Shown here piece after piece: positions 53,546 through 64,000 of a DNA stretch of 64,000 nucleotides. Source of the DNA: Sweltsa coloradensis (Eukaryota > Arthropoda > Insecta > Plecoptera > Chloroperlidae); the NCBI GenBank assembly GCA_024449915.1, contig JAMZAV010002178.1, positions 93,297 to 157,296 of the forward strand. The letters are read 5' to 3'. Every line of letters begins with the position of its first letter. The first letter of the stretch is position 1. Position numbers and translations under genes: made by a program. The notes below the pieces were generated by a model that was not told the DNA's origin, searched no databases, and saw only the letters and a list, made by a program, of their open reading frames with translations.

Positions 53546-53799
53546 CAAAGTTCCCGCTTCATTGTGGTAAAGAATACATTTAATTGCAGAGCGTTTAGTG
53601 GCATGAGTGACGTGTGCTCTGAATAACTGTTCTGGTGGTGCATTTAGTTTGAGATACTTTTACTCACCTAGAAATTGTAAAGCGGAATACAATAGTAAAT
53701 ACTGAATCTCTGGGTGCCCAGTCCCTAACTATTTCTCTAATTTTTACAACACATCAAATAACAATTATTAAATCGGAATAAAAATTGAAATTAATAAGT

Positions 53800-54525
53800 T
53801 TAAACCAAATTGAATGTAACGGCACAAAATTTTTTTGACTTTCTACAGTGAGTTGCGTTGGTATATTTTTCAAGCTGTGAGCTAAGATGAATAACATGGT
53901 CATTTACTGGGATCTCTGGAAATGTTCACCAAGTATAAACAACGTTTTGCTGCGGTGATCTAAGCGCGGACTTTCAGAAGTCGGGTAAAAAAGTCATCAC
54001 TTCTAACACATCTGTGTCAACAACAAGAAGTATTGTTTCCCGACATACAAGAAAAACACAGTACAGAAAACCCGACACCGAATATGATATAATGTGTAAC
54101 ATCCAAGGTTTGAAATTAAACTTAATTCCTGAATCTTATTGGTGGAAGATTATAACCGCTCAGCTTTTTTTTCCTCAGTCTGGGCCCCCAACATCAGCTG
54201 TTCCAAATTTGATGCCCTGCGCACAAAGTTTGATCTCTCCCGATCATATGAAGAACTTCTATGATAACGGCGACAATCTTCTCATTTTAACTTGTTTATT
54301 TCACAAAATTCAACTCACATCAAAGGTAATTCTTTTTCTATTAAAAATAAATTTTCTATTGCTCTTGCTGTCATCACCACCATTTTCTATTCTTTTCTTA
54401 ACTTATAAAACAATATAATTATAAAACACAATACCTATTTTCATAATTTTACAATATCCCTGGCGGCGCAATATGACCTAACCGGTTAAAGCGCCCTAGT
54501 TTCTCACGTGGTCGTAGATCGGGCG
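53800..54525 (+). repeat. R4 dispersed repeat, uninterrupted copy
   Basis: Partner of 23080-24510. It lacks the two R1 insertions and the R2s insertion, so it shows the state before those insertions. Confidence 0.78.
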
Positions 54526-55298
54526 CATTCAGCGTGGCATGTCGGGTCGGCCAAGAAGGCGGTGTCTGCTGGGGTCTGCAGGGTTCACAGGAATCATGGA
54601 CTACGGTCGACCTTCCAGCCTCCACTCCACATTCTCTCCACAAAGGTTGGTTCTGTGGTTCCAAGTCTGAAACTACACCTTCTTCTTTAATATTATGACT
54701 TCAGAATATGATAAAACAATTTCACCTGAGTTTTATTTCATGAGGTAGTTTTCTGGCAAAGATGTCAAACACGCCACCATCTACGATTTTATGAAATTTA
54801 AACAAATGGCCATAAAAAACAATCTGCTTTACCAATTTTAAAATAATTTGGTGTCAAAACTTCGAAATTGAAATTGCAATTAATGTAATTTTTAAATAAA
54901 CTTAATTAGACGAGAAAATGTTATTTATCAATTAAAGCCATATTCTCACATTGAAATGTTGCTTTGTTAAACCTTAATTTATTTTTGGAATTTAGAAAAG
55001 ATAATAAAGAAAACATAATATACTCAAGAACTAGGTAAGGTTACTTATGCACCCTACTTGTTGTTTGTGAGGTTTAGTAATTCTAATTACATTGATGTAG
55101 AGTTGTCCATGATTTCTGATCGTAAAATGATGTCTTGCAACTCGTTCTGCAGCATTTTTCGCTGTGACGTAATGGAACCATCATTCGGCAGAGTCATATG
55201 GAAACGCTCGCTTCGCTCGCTTAAACAGGTGGCGCGATATGACCGAACTGATTGCAGCGCCCTAGTTTCTCACGTCGTCGTACGTCGGTGTAGACAAT
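54526..55298. other. Unassigned DNA
   Basis: An R4-like right end recurs at 55225-55290 (GGCGCGATATGACCGAACTG then GCAGCGCCCTAGTTTCTCAC). A GCTCGCTTCGCTCGC palindrome lies at 55208-55222. Confidence 0.35.
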
Positions 55299-55331
55299 TA
55301 CAACGTGGACGGATGATGACACAGACGGAGA
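55299..55331 (+). repeat. R1 copy 41, 33-bp internal fragment
   Basis: ACAACGTGGACGGATGATGA to GGAGA, joined to the head of copy 42. Confidence 0.75.
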
Positions 55332-55668
55332 GGGCCTTCAAATTCCAACTCGACACCTTCTCGCGGTTTGGCCCGTGAAAAGGGGAGTTTCACTCCCTGA
55401 AACTAATGGCGAGCTCTGGGTCGTCGTCGGGGAACCCCTTCCCTTTGACTACCTCCTCGACGGCGACGACAAAGACAACACGGACGAATGATGACACAGA
55501 CGGAGACGACCACGACGTGGGGGAACCCCGCCCTCCCCATATGATTGTGGCTGATTCTGACCAGCACAGGCCTGTCCACCCCTTGACCCCCGGGTCATCT
55601 CTTACGCCCATCCCTTCGTCTTAATGAGCCAAGCTGCATAAATATGAAACGTTTAGCAATATCCAATC
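55332..55668 (+). repeat. R1 copy 42 (subfamily A)
   Basis: Full length. Confidence 0.92.
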
Positions 55669-55784
55669 AAAAAACTAACGAATCTACGCTTTGACCTGTT
55701 TCATTTTTATTTTTTATACACTGTAAGTATTATACTTTTATATAATACTAGCATCAGTGGGCTAATTATTATTCATCTAATCTT

Positions 55785-56113
55785 CTCAACCTTCTCGTGG
55801 TTTGGGCTGTGAGTAGGTGAGTAATTCACTCCCTCAAGGTAATGGCGAGTTCTAAATCGTCGTCGGGGAACCCCTTCCCTTTGACTACCTTCCCGACGGC
55901 GACGACAATGACAACACGGACGGATGATGACATAGACGAAGACGACCACGACGTGGGGGAACCCCTGCCCTCCCCATACGCTTGTGGTTGGTTCTGACCA
56001 GCACAGGCCTGTCCACCTCTTTTGACCCTCCGCGTCATCCATACCGTCCCTCCCTTCGTCTCGATTAGCCAATTTGCATAATATATGAGACGTTAGCATT
56101 ATCCAATAAATAA
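55785..56113 (+). repeat. R1 copy 43, possible 6-bp target duplication
   Basis: Lacks the first 25 bp. TAATCT precedes it and recurs after an (AATAA)n tail. Confidence 0.88.
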
Positions 56114-56293
56114 AAAATAATCTGCAGCAAAAAACAAGTTCACCCAAGTTTGAAATTCGTATTCTGTTGCCGTCTCTAGTGTTGTTCAGGATCAGCGCAA
56201 TTTTATTTTTTATTAATTTTGAAAGCTTTAAAAAAATAAAATAAAAAAACAAAAATCAAAATTGCAATTATTTTGAAAGCTTTGTGCCATCAA

Positions 56294-56596
56294 GGGCCTT
56301 CAAATTCCAACTCGACACCTTCACGCGGTTTGGCCCGTGAATAGAGGAGTTTCGAACCCCTTCCCTTTGACTACCTCCCCGACGGCGACGACAAAGACAA
56401 CACGGACGGATGATGACACAGACGGAGACGACCACGACGTGGGGGAACCCCTGTCCTCCCCATATGCTTGTGGCTGGTTCTGACCAGCACAGGCCTGTCC
56501 ACCCCTTGTCCCCCCGCGTCATCCCTTACGTCCCTCCCTTCGTCTCGATTAGCCAAGTTGCATAAATATGAGACGTAAATCAATATCCAATCCAAA
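56294..56596 (+). repeat. R1 copy 44 (subfamily A), internally deleted
   Basis: First of a four-copy cluster (56294-57313). TTGAAAGCTTT lies about 12 bp before it and also directly after the cluster, a possible target duplication for the whole block. Confidence 0.9.
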
Positions 56597-56832
56597 ATCC
56601 TTCCCTTTGAATACCTCCCCGACGGCGACGACAAAGACAACACGGACGGATGATGACACAGACGGATACGACCACGACGTGGGGGAACCCCTGCCCTCCC
56701 CAAATGCTGTGGCTGGTTCTGACCAGCACAGGCCTGTCCACCCCTAGTCCCCCGCGTCATCCCTTACGTCCCTCTTTTCGTCTCGGTTAGCAAAGTTGCA
56801 TAAATATGAGACGTAAAGCAATATCCAATCCA
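56597..56832 (+). repeat. R1 copy 45, 5'-truncated
   Basis: Begins ATCCTTCCCTTTGAATACC. Confidence 0.9.
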
Positions 56833-56844
56833 AAAAAAAAATTT

Positions 56845-56992
56845 GGGCCATCAAATTCTAACTCGGCTGGTTCTGACCAGCACAGGCCTGCCCACTTCTT
56901 GTCCCCCCGCGTCTTCCCTTACGTCCCTCCCTTCGTCTTGATTAGCTAAGTTGCATAAATATGAGACGTTAAGCAATATCCAATCCAATCCA
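56845..56992 (+). repeat. R1 copy 46 (subfamily B), large internal deletion
   Basis: The head GGGCCATCAAATTCTAACTC is joined directly to GGCTGGTTCTGACCAG. Confidence 0.88.
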
Positions 56993-57313
56993 ACCTTCTC
57001 GTGGTTTGACACGTGATTAGGGGAATTTTTCTCCCCTGAAACTGATAGGAAGCTCTGGGTCGTCGTCGGGGACTTTCCACTTCCCTTTGACTACCTCCCC
57101 GACGGCGAAGACAATGACACCATGGACGGATGATGACACTGACCGAGACGACCACGACGTGGGGGAACCCCTGCCCTCCCCATATGCTTGTGGCTGGTTC
57201 TGTCCAGCACAGGCCTGTCCACCTCTTGTCCCCCCGCGTCATCCCTTACGTCCCTCCCTTCGTCTCGATTAGCCAAGTTGCATTAATATGAGACGTAAAT
57301 CAATATCCAATAA
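56993..57313 (+). repeat. R1 copy 47 (subfamily B)
   Basis: Begins AACCTTCTCGTGG. Tail CCAATAAATAAATTG. Confidence 0.9.
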
Positions 57314-57385
57314 ATAAATTGAAAGCTTTCTCGATAAAAGGTAGCCACTTTTGTTGATGACCACACTGGGATTACTGAAGGTTCC

Positions 57386-57568
57386 ATGACACAGACGGAG
57401 ACGACCACGACGAGGGGGAAACCCCTGCCCTCCCCATATGCTTGTGGCTGGTTTTGACCAGCACAGGCCTGTCCACCTCTTGTCCCCCCGCGTCATCTCT
57501 TACGTCCCTCCTTTCGTCTCGATTTGCCAAGTTGCATAAATATGAGATGTAAAGCAATATCCAATCAA
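57386..57568 (+). repeat. R1 copy 48, 5'-truncated, 12-bp target duplication
   Basis: ACTGAAGGTTCC (57374-57385) and ACTGATGGTTCC (57569-57580) flank it, 11 of 12 matching. Confidence 0.94.
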
Positions 57569-57746
57569 ACTGATGGTTCCGTCCTTCATACTTATCATTC
57601 GTTGCCCTGAAATACTTTGTAGTCGTCAGAGAAAATTACCCAAAAATGTAACTCTTACTTAGGTGCAACTCGAGTGTAAGCTTGATTCAGCCACAATCAT
57701 TTGGTCATGTTCACATGCTCGTTATGACTCATGTGAACGCGTGTTC

Positions 57747-58082
57747 GGGCCTTCAAATTCCAACTCGACACCTTCTCGCGGTTTGGCCCGTGATTAGGGG
57801 AGTTTTACTCCCGGAAACTAATTGCGAGCTCTGGGTCGTCGTCGGGGAACTTTTTCCTTCCCTTTGACTATCTCCCCGACGGCGACGACAATGACAACAC
57901 GGACTAAAGACACAGACGGAGACGACCACAACGTGGGGAACCCATGCCCTCCCCATATGCTTGTGTCTGGTTCTGACCAGCACAGGCTTGTCACACCCTT
58001 GTCCCCCCGCGTCACCCTCACGTCCCTCCCTTCGTCTCGATTAGCCAAGTTGCATAAATATGACACGGTAATATCCAATAAA
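57747..58082 (+). repeat. R1 copy 49, mosaic A head and B body
   Basis: GGGCCTTC/GACACC head of subfamily A with GATTAGG, ACTTTTTCC and GACAATGAC of subfamily B. Confidence 0.9.
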
Positions 58083-58164
58083 AAAATAAAAAAATAAACG
58101 CCATGATTTGAGAAAAAATGTCTGGAGTTTAGAACCATAACGTAAGACACCCTACTTGGGGGCT

Positions 58165-58560
58165 TTAACTAAACCAGACGCCCCCCAATAGGGGAACAAA
58201 AAAACAAAAACGTTCTTTTTCGAACTCAATTTGCATGTGAAGCCAATAGCTTTTCATCGGATGTGTACTCTCCTTTTGCATCCGATCCAAGTTTACTTGA
58301 TGCTCTTCTTCCTCCATTCTTATTAATGCCAGAGGCACTTCAAGCTCTTCTTCCTCCATTCTTATTAATGCCAGAGGCACTTCAATATGTTTTTGCATCT
58401 AATGCACGGTTGCCATAATTCTCCAACAGCTTCATCTAACTAACAACAGTTTCCCTCAATTTATTGAAAATTTTCAAACATCTGATCTATTTGTGCCTGT
58501 ATTTGATTAAACTCCTCTTGCATCGTATCCACACCGAGATTCAAATTCAACATAAGCTCT
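58165..58560 (-). other. Unrecognised coiled-coil-like frame with a 42-bp tandem duplication
   Basis: The minus frame has VPLALIRMEEEELE repeated twice. The DNA unit at 58302-58343 is duplicated at 58344-58385. Farther upstream, DTMQEEFNQIQAQIDQMFEN ends in a stop. Glu/Gln-rich, coiled-coil-like, perhaps a retroelement Gag, but the family is not identified. Confidence 0.35.
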
Positions 58561-58561
58561 A

Positions 58562-58913
58562 GGGACTTCAAATTCCAACTCGACACCTTCTCGCGGTTTG
58601 GCGCGTGAATAGGGGAGTTTCACTCCCTGAAACTAATGGTGAGCTCCGGGTCGTCGTCGGGGAACTTTCCCTTCCTTTAAACTACCTCCCCGACGGCGAC
58701 GACAATGACAACACGGACGGATGATGACACAGACGGAGACGACCACGACGTGGGGGAACCCCTGCCCTCCCCATATGCTTGTGGCTGGTTCTGACCAGCA
58801 CGGGCCTGTCCACCCCTTTGACACCCGCGTCATCCCTTACGTCCCTCCCTTCGTCTCGATTAGCCACGTTTCATAAATATGAGACGTAAAGCAATATCCA
58901 ATCAAATCCAATC
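58562..58913 (+). repeat. R1 copy 50, mosaic A head and B body
   Basis: Full length. GGGACTTC head and GACAATGAC body. Confidence 0.9.
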
Positions 58914-60068
58914 TTTCTCATCCACCCCGACTGGATGATCCTCCCGAGTATGGTGTTGTCGCCCTGGCTCGCTGCCTTCTCTGCAGCTTGGTTATTAGTT
59001 TGCATAATTAAAATACCTCGGCGGAGGCGATTAAAAAATTATTAAGACTTACGGAAGGGTTTGTTTTTTGGGTGACGAGAGAGTCGTCTTATTGTTGGAG
59101 AATCTTTGTTCTCTCTTAAAGAAAAAAAACAAGAGAATTACTACGTAGTTAAGTTGGCACCATACAGTGTCTTAGGGCAGGTCTACGTTGCGCAACCTGT
59201 TTGCAACTAAAATGCTTAAAGTGTGGTTGGCCCATTCCAAAAGTAGTTGATTGATCCAGCGTTTCTGATTCTCGAACATATATATTCAGTAGCCTATGCT
59301 AAAGGGTTTTCGTCCAGCATCTTGATCATTCAATTTAAATTATGGTGGCGTTTTCAATAGTTTACATTCAAAGGTTGTAATTTCCGGTGTCAACAGTTTG
59401 CATTATCAATATTTTTTTTCAGAATCTGAAGCCAGTAGTTGTCAGACTGGTGCAAACATTCAACAGATTCAGATTTTTATTTACCAACTGGACAGGAACA
59501 TGGCACACTGTATGGGCATCGTCAATAAATAAATGAAGAGTATGTTGTACAATATGTCACAATAAACTAAAATTAAATAAAAAATTAACACTTCCTTTGG
59601 TCTTAAGATTGAAAAAAATTTTTAAAGAGAATAGTAACTTTTGCTACACAATAAACTAAAATTACACAATAATAAAATATGGGCCTTAGCAATGTAAACA
59701 AAGCCAAAAACTTATAATAAAAAACTTCTTAAACCAGGTGTAAGGCTAGGTTCAACTTCCATTAGCATTTATCACACATCCAACAATATCCCAGTTCTCG
59801 ATCCAACGATCCAATCACGAAGGTATGACAGAAATAGATCGGTGGTGGTTGGTGGTACTGGATCAGTCTTGTGGACCACTTTTTACGTGTCGCAACCTTA
59901 GCGCAGCCTACAGATGACTCGATGTGAATTGGTATGGGTCGGCAGGAGGGTAGTTGATGATCTAGCAGGTGGCCTGAAGTTGATTGTTCTGAGCAAGGGC
60001 AAGGATGAAGGTCCAAGATAGTGTGCATTTTGGAAGTGTAGGTAGACGGGCGATGCGGAGCTGCAAAT
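58914..60068. other. Unassigned AT-rich DNA
   Basis: A minus frame at 59762-60028 stays open for 88 codons but has no recognisable motif. Confidence 0.3.
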
Positions 60069-60132
60069 ATGATGCTGTTAAAGTCAAAATGTGTTAAATC
60101 ATGATGCTGTTAAAGTCAAAATGTGTTAAATC
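60069..60132 (+). repeat. 32-bp tandem duplication
   Basis: ATGATGCTGTTAAAGTCAAA and the following 12 bases occur twice without change. Confidence 0.9.
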
Positions 60133-62074
60133 AGATGATTGTGACGGTGAAGTGATGGTTGAAGAAGGTACATCAGAGGTGATTTTATGATTTGTTTTGA
60201 AGAATCAACCATAAAGGGCGGCTGAATAATGTGCCGGTCCCCTGACACAACATCCATAGCATTGAAATATTTCCTTTATATTGGCCTTAGGTCTCCGTCT
60301 TCCGTGCTCTACCCAGATAGAGGAGTCTTCACTTCCTGAAATAATGGCCAAGGTCTACTAGTAAATATCAAGGCCTGTAATTCAAAACGGGCAAAAGTTA
60401 TGGAAAGTCAATTGACGGATTGCACTTCTTTTCGCCTTCTGCGGGCCAAATTGACCTATATCGTCTTATTATTGACCTATATTCTTACCTTGTATTTACT
60501 ACATGGGTTAAACCATTTTTTCTGCAAAGCATGGCATATTTGGGTTGTTGCCCCAACTTTACTGACAGCTGCTTTAAACATAACTAAAATATTAACCCTA
60601 TTCCCATATAGGTAGGGCCCTTCCTTTGCATAATCCCAATAGACTTATTGATAATGGACGAAGACCCTTATGCCTCCGACGTTTGCGAAATACATAGGGC
60701 CCATGACGATTAACCTAATAACGGCAAATGGGATGAACCTACATAATAGGGAAGTTCCCTGCTAACACATCTTGCCAAGGAGACTTGAGTAAAGTTTTTA
60801 TGGAATCGGGAGAGGGAATGGTGAAAAAAGATGGAGAGAGCTTGCTTACCGATTTGGGGAGGACTCGCTATAGTAGCCAACCTGCAGAAAGTTTGCAAGT
60901 TAAGAACTGATGACACGATGCTGTTTTACCCTTTCTCAGCCCCAGACCATAACTTAAACTATTGTGACTCTTGTTAAGTCACGTCCAACCATCTTTGGCA
61001 AACCCACGTTTTCTGTGAATACCTCAGTCACTTCACCCCTCACAGTATTTAATCGATAAACAAAATTTTCTGTCCCTAAAAAAAAAAAAAAAGTATGTTG
61101 TGTTTCACCGTACACCTTGGCTCAAAGTCATGGCCCTCTACAGCCTTAGGCCTACGAGACACTTTTGAATGAACAAATATAAAACATGTCCAAATTATCT
61201 AGTCATATTTTTAATTTTGTATCATTTATTGATTGTTATTGCTTTTTCTATGCCCTGACCCTATAAACTTACCAATAATTATCAATTTTTCGGACGTATC
61301 GTCAAAAGAAGGCGCCATGTTCTAGTTACCACGATCACAATCAGTTGACTTTTTCGATTATTGTTCTCATTCCCAGATTTCGGCGAGTGTCGACCGTGCG
61401 TTCGACTATTTGGTTGCTACTAGCTACGTTATGGATGTAATGACGCGTAAGGGTGACGTAAAACGAGAACAAGATCAAGGAATGAACGCGTTTTGTCACT
61501 ATTCAGATATGTCCTAGGATGCGGTATTATTATAAGAAAAGGAATTCCAGATGAGACTGGGTTCGTGAATGTGTGTGTTGCCTGTCTGTTTCGTCCATGA
61601 ACGGTTGAACGACTGAACCAAAACCGCTGGAATGTTAACAAACATCCTCAACCAGTGTGTGACATGTAAACATTTTCAGCAAAATATGATACGATTGAAA
61701 TGTTCAAGAAGTAATAACTTGCTAAAGGCTGAAAATGAGTTTACTATTTATTGTTTATCCTTGTCCTGGTTACATTTAAAACCAGGGACATGAAATCAAC
61801 AAATAAGGAAGTGAAAAGTATCTTGACAAGAAAAGGCGTCCACGATAGCAAGTATAATTCTAAAACAAATTAAAATCCAGAAGAAATCTCGTGCCATGAG
61901 CATAAAGAGCCTTGCTAAAACACAAAACTAACACTGCACACATCAGAGAAGCATTTTACTTAACGACAAATGAATTTGTTCGGTCCAGGACAGAATCACC
62001 TTGAAACTCTCCGTGTTGGAGGCCAAACCACAACTTATGTAAAGAACATCATTGAAACACCCGATAAGAAGTTA
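60133..62074. other. Unassigned DNA
   Basis: No supported gene. A small R1-like head motif (GAGGAGTCTTCACTTCCTGA then AATAATGGC) at 60320-60350 may be a very degraded R1 piece. Confidence 0.3.
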
Positions 62075-62250
62075 TGACACAGACGGAGACGACCACGTCG
62101 TGGGGGAACCCCTGCCCTCCCTATACGCTTGTGGCTGGTTCTGACTAGCACAGGCCTGTCCACCCGTTGTCCCCCCGCGTCATCCCTTACGTCCCTCCCT
62201 TCGTCTCGATTAGCCAAGTTGCATAAATATGAGACGTAAAGCAATATCCA
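62075..62250 (+). repeat. R1 copy 51, 5'-truncated
   Basis: Starts TGACACAGACGGAGACG. It abuts the tandem array that follows. Confidence 0.92.
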
Positions 62251-62261
62251 AAAAAAAAATT

Positions 62262-62790
62262 ACAAAAAGCCCAGGCCTAGGCCTAGGCCCTGTGCTAGTT
62301 GTAGACTAGGCTAGCCCCAGGGCACATAAGTCAAAAGTTTTCTGAAGGTAATGCTATGATGTCACTGCTTTAAAAATTGATTTATTACTCGGTCAAAAGA
62401 ATGAGGCCATTTTAACAAAAAGGCCCAGCCCTAGGCCGTGGGCTAGCGTAAACTAGGATCGGCCTAGGCACACAAGTAAAGAGTATTTTTGAAGGCCATG
62501 CAATGTCACTGCTTTAAAAATTAATAAATGAGAGTAATCGGCCGAAAGAATGAAGCCATTTTGACAAAAATGACCATGCCTAGGCCCAGGGCTAGCGTAG
62601 GCTGGGCTCGGCCTAGGCACACATGTAAGAGTTTTTTTGAACGTCATGTTATGTCACAACCTAAAAAATTAATATGATATTAATTGGCCAAAAGAATGTA
62701 GCCAATTAAAAAAAACGCCCAGGCCTAGGCCCTGGGCTAGCATAGGCTGGGATTGGCCTTGGCACACAAGTCGAGGTTTTTTTTGAGAGT
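62262..62790 (+). repeat. Tandem array, 3.5 units of about 150 bp
   Basis: Units begin at about 62262, 62418, 62566 and 62710. Each has an AGGCCTAGGCCC.GGGCTAG head, a GGCCTAGGCACACA block, TTTTTTGAA..TCATG, TGTCAC and CCAAAAGAATG. It shares the GGCCTAGG motif with the intron at 131-524. Confidence 0.85.
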
Positions 62791-63265
62791 CATTCACATC
62801 AGCGTAACTACACTATTAGAAACTCTAGAACCGGTGGAGGCAAAAATACGTTAGTATTTAGTAAACCTAAAAAAGCAGCCAACGTTAATGAACACAGTTA
62901 AGACTGTCTCACCCTCAGTGGACGGCCGTTCGGTACACATTTCGGAGGTGCAGGGTACTATAACAGATTCACAACATCCAAAGATAAAATACTTAAATTT
63001 ATTTAAAAAATACATTTCTTAATTCATTCTTCTTCAAAAAAACAATTAAAAATGTTGATACAAATAAAATTAGAATGAATAAATGAATGAATGAATTTAA
63101 ATGAACACATTGGGAGGATGCAAATAACATAAAAAAAATAAAAAATAAAACGATTCATGGGACGATACACTCACGGCTTTAGTGACGTGGGTGGCACGGA
63201 GGTCTCGTCGTGTCCAGCGTCCTCCGTGCCGCCCACGTTTTCAGAGTCTTCTTAAGTTTTTTCTC
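62791..63265. other. Unassigned AT-rich DNA
   Basis: Contains an inverted pair GTGGGTGGCACGGAGG and CCTCCGTGCCGCCCAC (about 63188-63238), a potential hairpin. Confidence 0.4.
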
Positions 63266-63552
63266 GGGCCTTTAAATTCCAACTCGACACCTTCTCGCGG
63301 TTTGGCCCGTGAATAGGGGAGTTTCACTCCCTGAAACTAATGGCGAGCTCTGGGTCACGGACGGATGATGACACAGACGGAGACGACCACGACGTGGGGG
63401 AACCCCTGCCCTCCCTATACGCTTGTGGCTGGTTCTGACCAGCACAGGCCTGTCCACCCCTTGTCCCCCCCGCGTCATCCCTTACGTCCCACCCTTCGTC
63501 TCGATTAGCCAAGTTGCATAAATATGAGACGAAAAGCAATATCCAATCAATC
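63266..63552 (+). repeat. R1 copy 52 (subfamily A), internally deleted
   Basis: CTCTGGGTC is joined directly to ACGGACGG, losing the internal stem. First half of a dimer. Confidence 0.92.
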
Positions 63553-63809
63553 TGGGTCGTCGTCGGGGAACCCCTTCCCTTTTGACTACCTCCCCGACGG
63601 CGACGACAAAGACAACACGGACGGATGATGACACAGACGGAGACGACCACGACGTGGGGGAACCCCTGCCCTCCCCATACGCTTGTGGCTGGTTCTGACC
63701 AGCACAGGCCTGTCCACCCCTTGTCCCCCCGCGTCATCCCTTACGTCCCTCCCTTCGTCTCGATTAGCCAAGTTGCATAAATATGAGACGTAAAGCAATA
63801 TCCAATCAA
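63553..63809 (+). repeat. R1 copy 53, 5'-truncated
   Basis: Starts TGGGTCGTCGTCGG, exactly the same truncation point as copy 15, fused to the tail of copy 52. Confidence 0.92.
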
Positions 63810-63811
63810 AT

Positions 63812-63880
63812 TGGAGGCGCAAATAATCTTTGCCGTTGAAGTGCCCGAAAAACTACGAATACTTACTAATACTCACTTTG
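63812..63880 (+). repeat. R3 copy 5, 3' fragment
   Basis: TTGGAGGCGCAAATAATCTT, GCCGTTGAAGTGCCC and an ACTTACTAATACTCAC tail, directly after R1 copy 53. Confidence 0.72.
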
Positions 63881-64000
63881 GTATATTTGTTACTCTACCG
63901 GAGCTAACTGACATAAGAAAAATGTCCATCCCTTTTAAAACCATGTGTGTACAATTTCCCTTCATCTGTTCAAGGTTCACGCACTAAATCCACAAGCTGC
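63881..64000. other. Right edge, no feature seen
   Basis: No coding or repeat signal I can support. Confidence 0.25.

Noticed and set aside
60400..60615. 71-codon hydrophobic + ORF as a membrane protein
   Set aside because: AT-rich DNA gives Leu/Ile/Tyr-rich frames by chance. No splice sites, family match or second copy.

Overview
This window is repeat-dense nuclear DNA from an animal, most likely a marine invertebrate. The evidence is GT-AG introns, AT-rich spacers, decayed copia, gypsy, Penelope-like, LINE, Harbinger and tyrosine-recombinase elements, foldback DNA and AGGCCTAGG-rich repeats. I cannot name the phylum. There are no operons, CRISPR arrays or bacterial features.

The dominant component is a short retroposon-like family that I call R1. 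It is about 340 bp long and about 50 copies or fragments make up roughly a fifth of the window. Every copy I can find lies in the same orientation (+). The copies share one 3' end: a CGTCTC/GAGACG hairpin followed by GCAATATCCAATC and a short CAATC-type tail. They are truncated at the 5' end to varying lengths, down to about 40 bp, and several are flanked by 6-12 bp target-site duplications. That is the signature of target-primed reverse transcription. Some head-to-tail multimers sit as a unit between one pair of duplications.

Region by region: 0-0.6 kb holds the first two exons of a Myb/SANT-like gene (- strand). 1.4-4.2 kb is an internally deleted copia element with both LTRs. 4.2-4.9 kb is an intronless V-ATPase subunit a fragment cut by the copia LTR. 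5.3-6.1 kb is a Penelope-like remnant (RT plus GIY-YIG). 7-16 kb is R1 copies, a second short repeat (R2s) and unassigned DNA. 16.3-17.4 kb is a gypsy RT fragment split by an R1 trimer. 18.2-19.4 kb holds a Harbinger transposase exon and a LINE ORF1 remnant. 21.2-21.7 kb is the C terminus of a LINE ORF2. 25.1-26.0 kb is an exon for an unknown protein with an internal repeat. 26.0-29.1 kb is a foldback-like element whose arms carry repeated AGGTCAAAGGTCA motifs. 29.3-32.4 kb is a second, decayed copia. 42.5-46.3 kb holds two paralogous tyrosine-recombinase genes, both broken by R1. 47.4-47.9 kb is a nearly perfect palindrome of about 500 bp. 48.5 kb is an isolated PP1-family phosphatase exon. 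49.3-49.7 kb is another LINE. 52-54.5 kb holds a tRNA-like SINE, a MITE and a dispersed repeat that gives an unoccupied comparison site for R1. 62.3-62.8 kb is a tandem satellite.

Nearly all coding remnants lie on the minus strand, antisense to R1. The Myb/SANT gene, the PP1 exon and the 25 kb exon are the best candidates for host genes. Almost everything else is mobile-element debris with stops and frameshifts.
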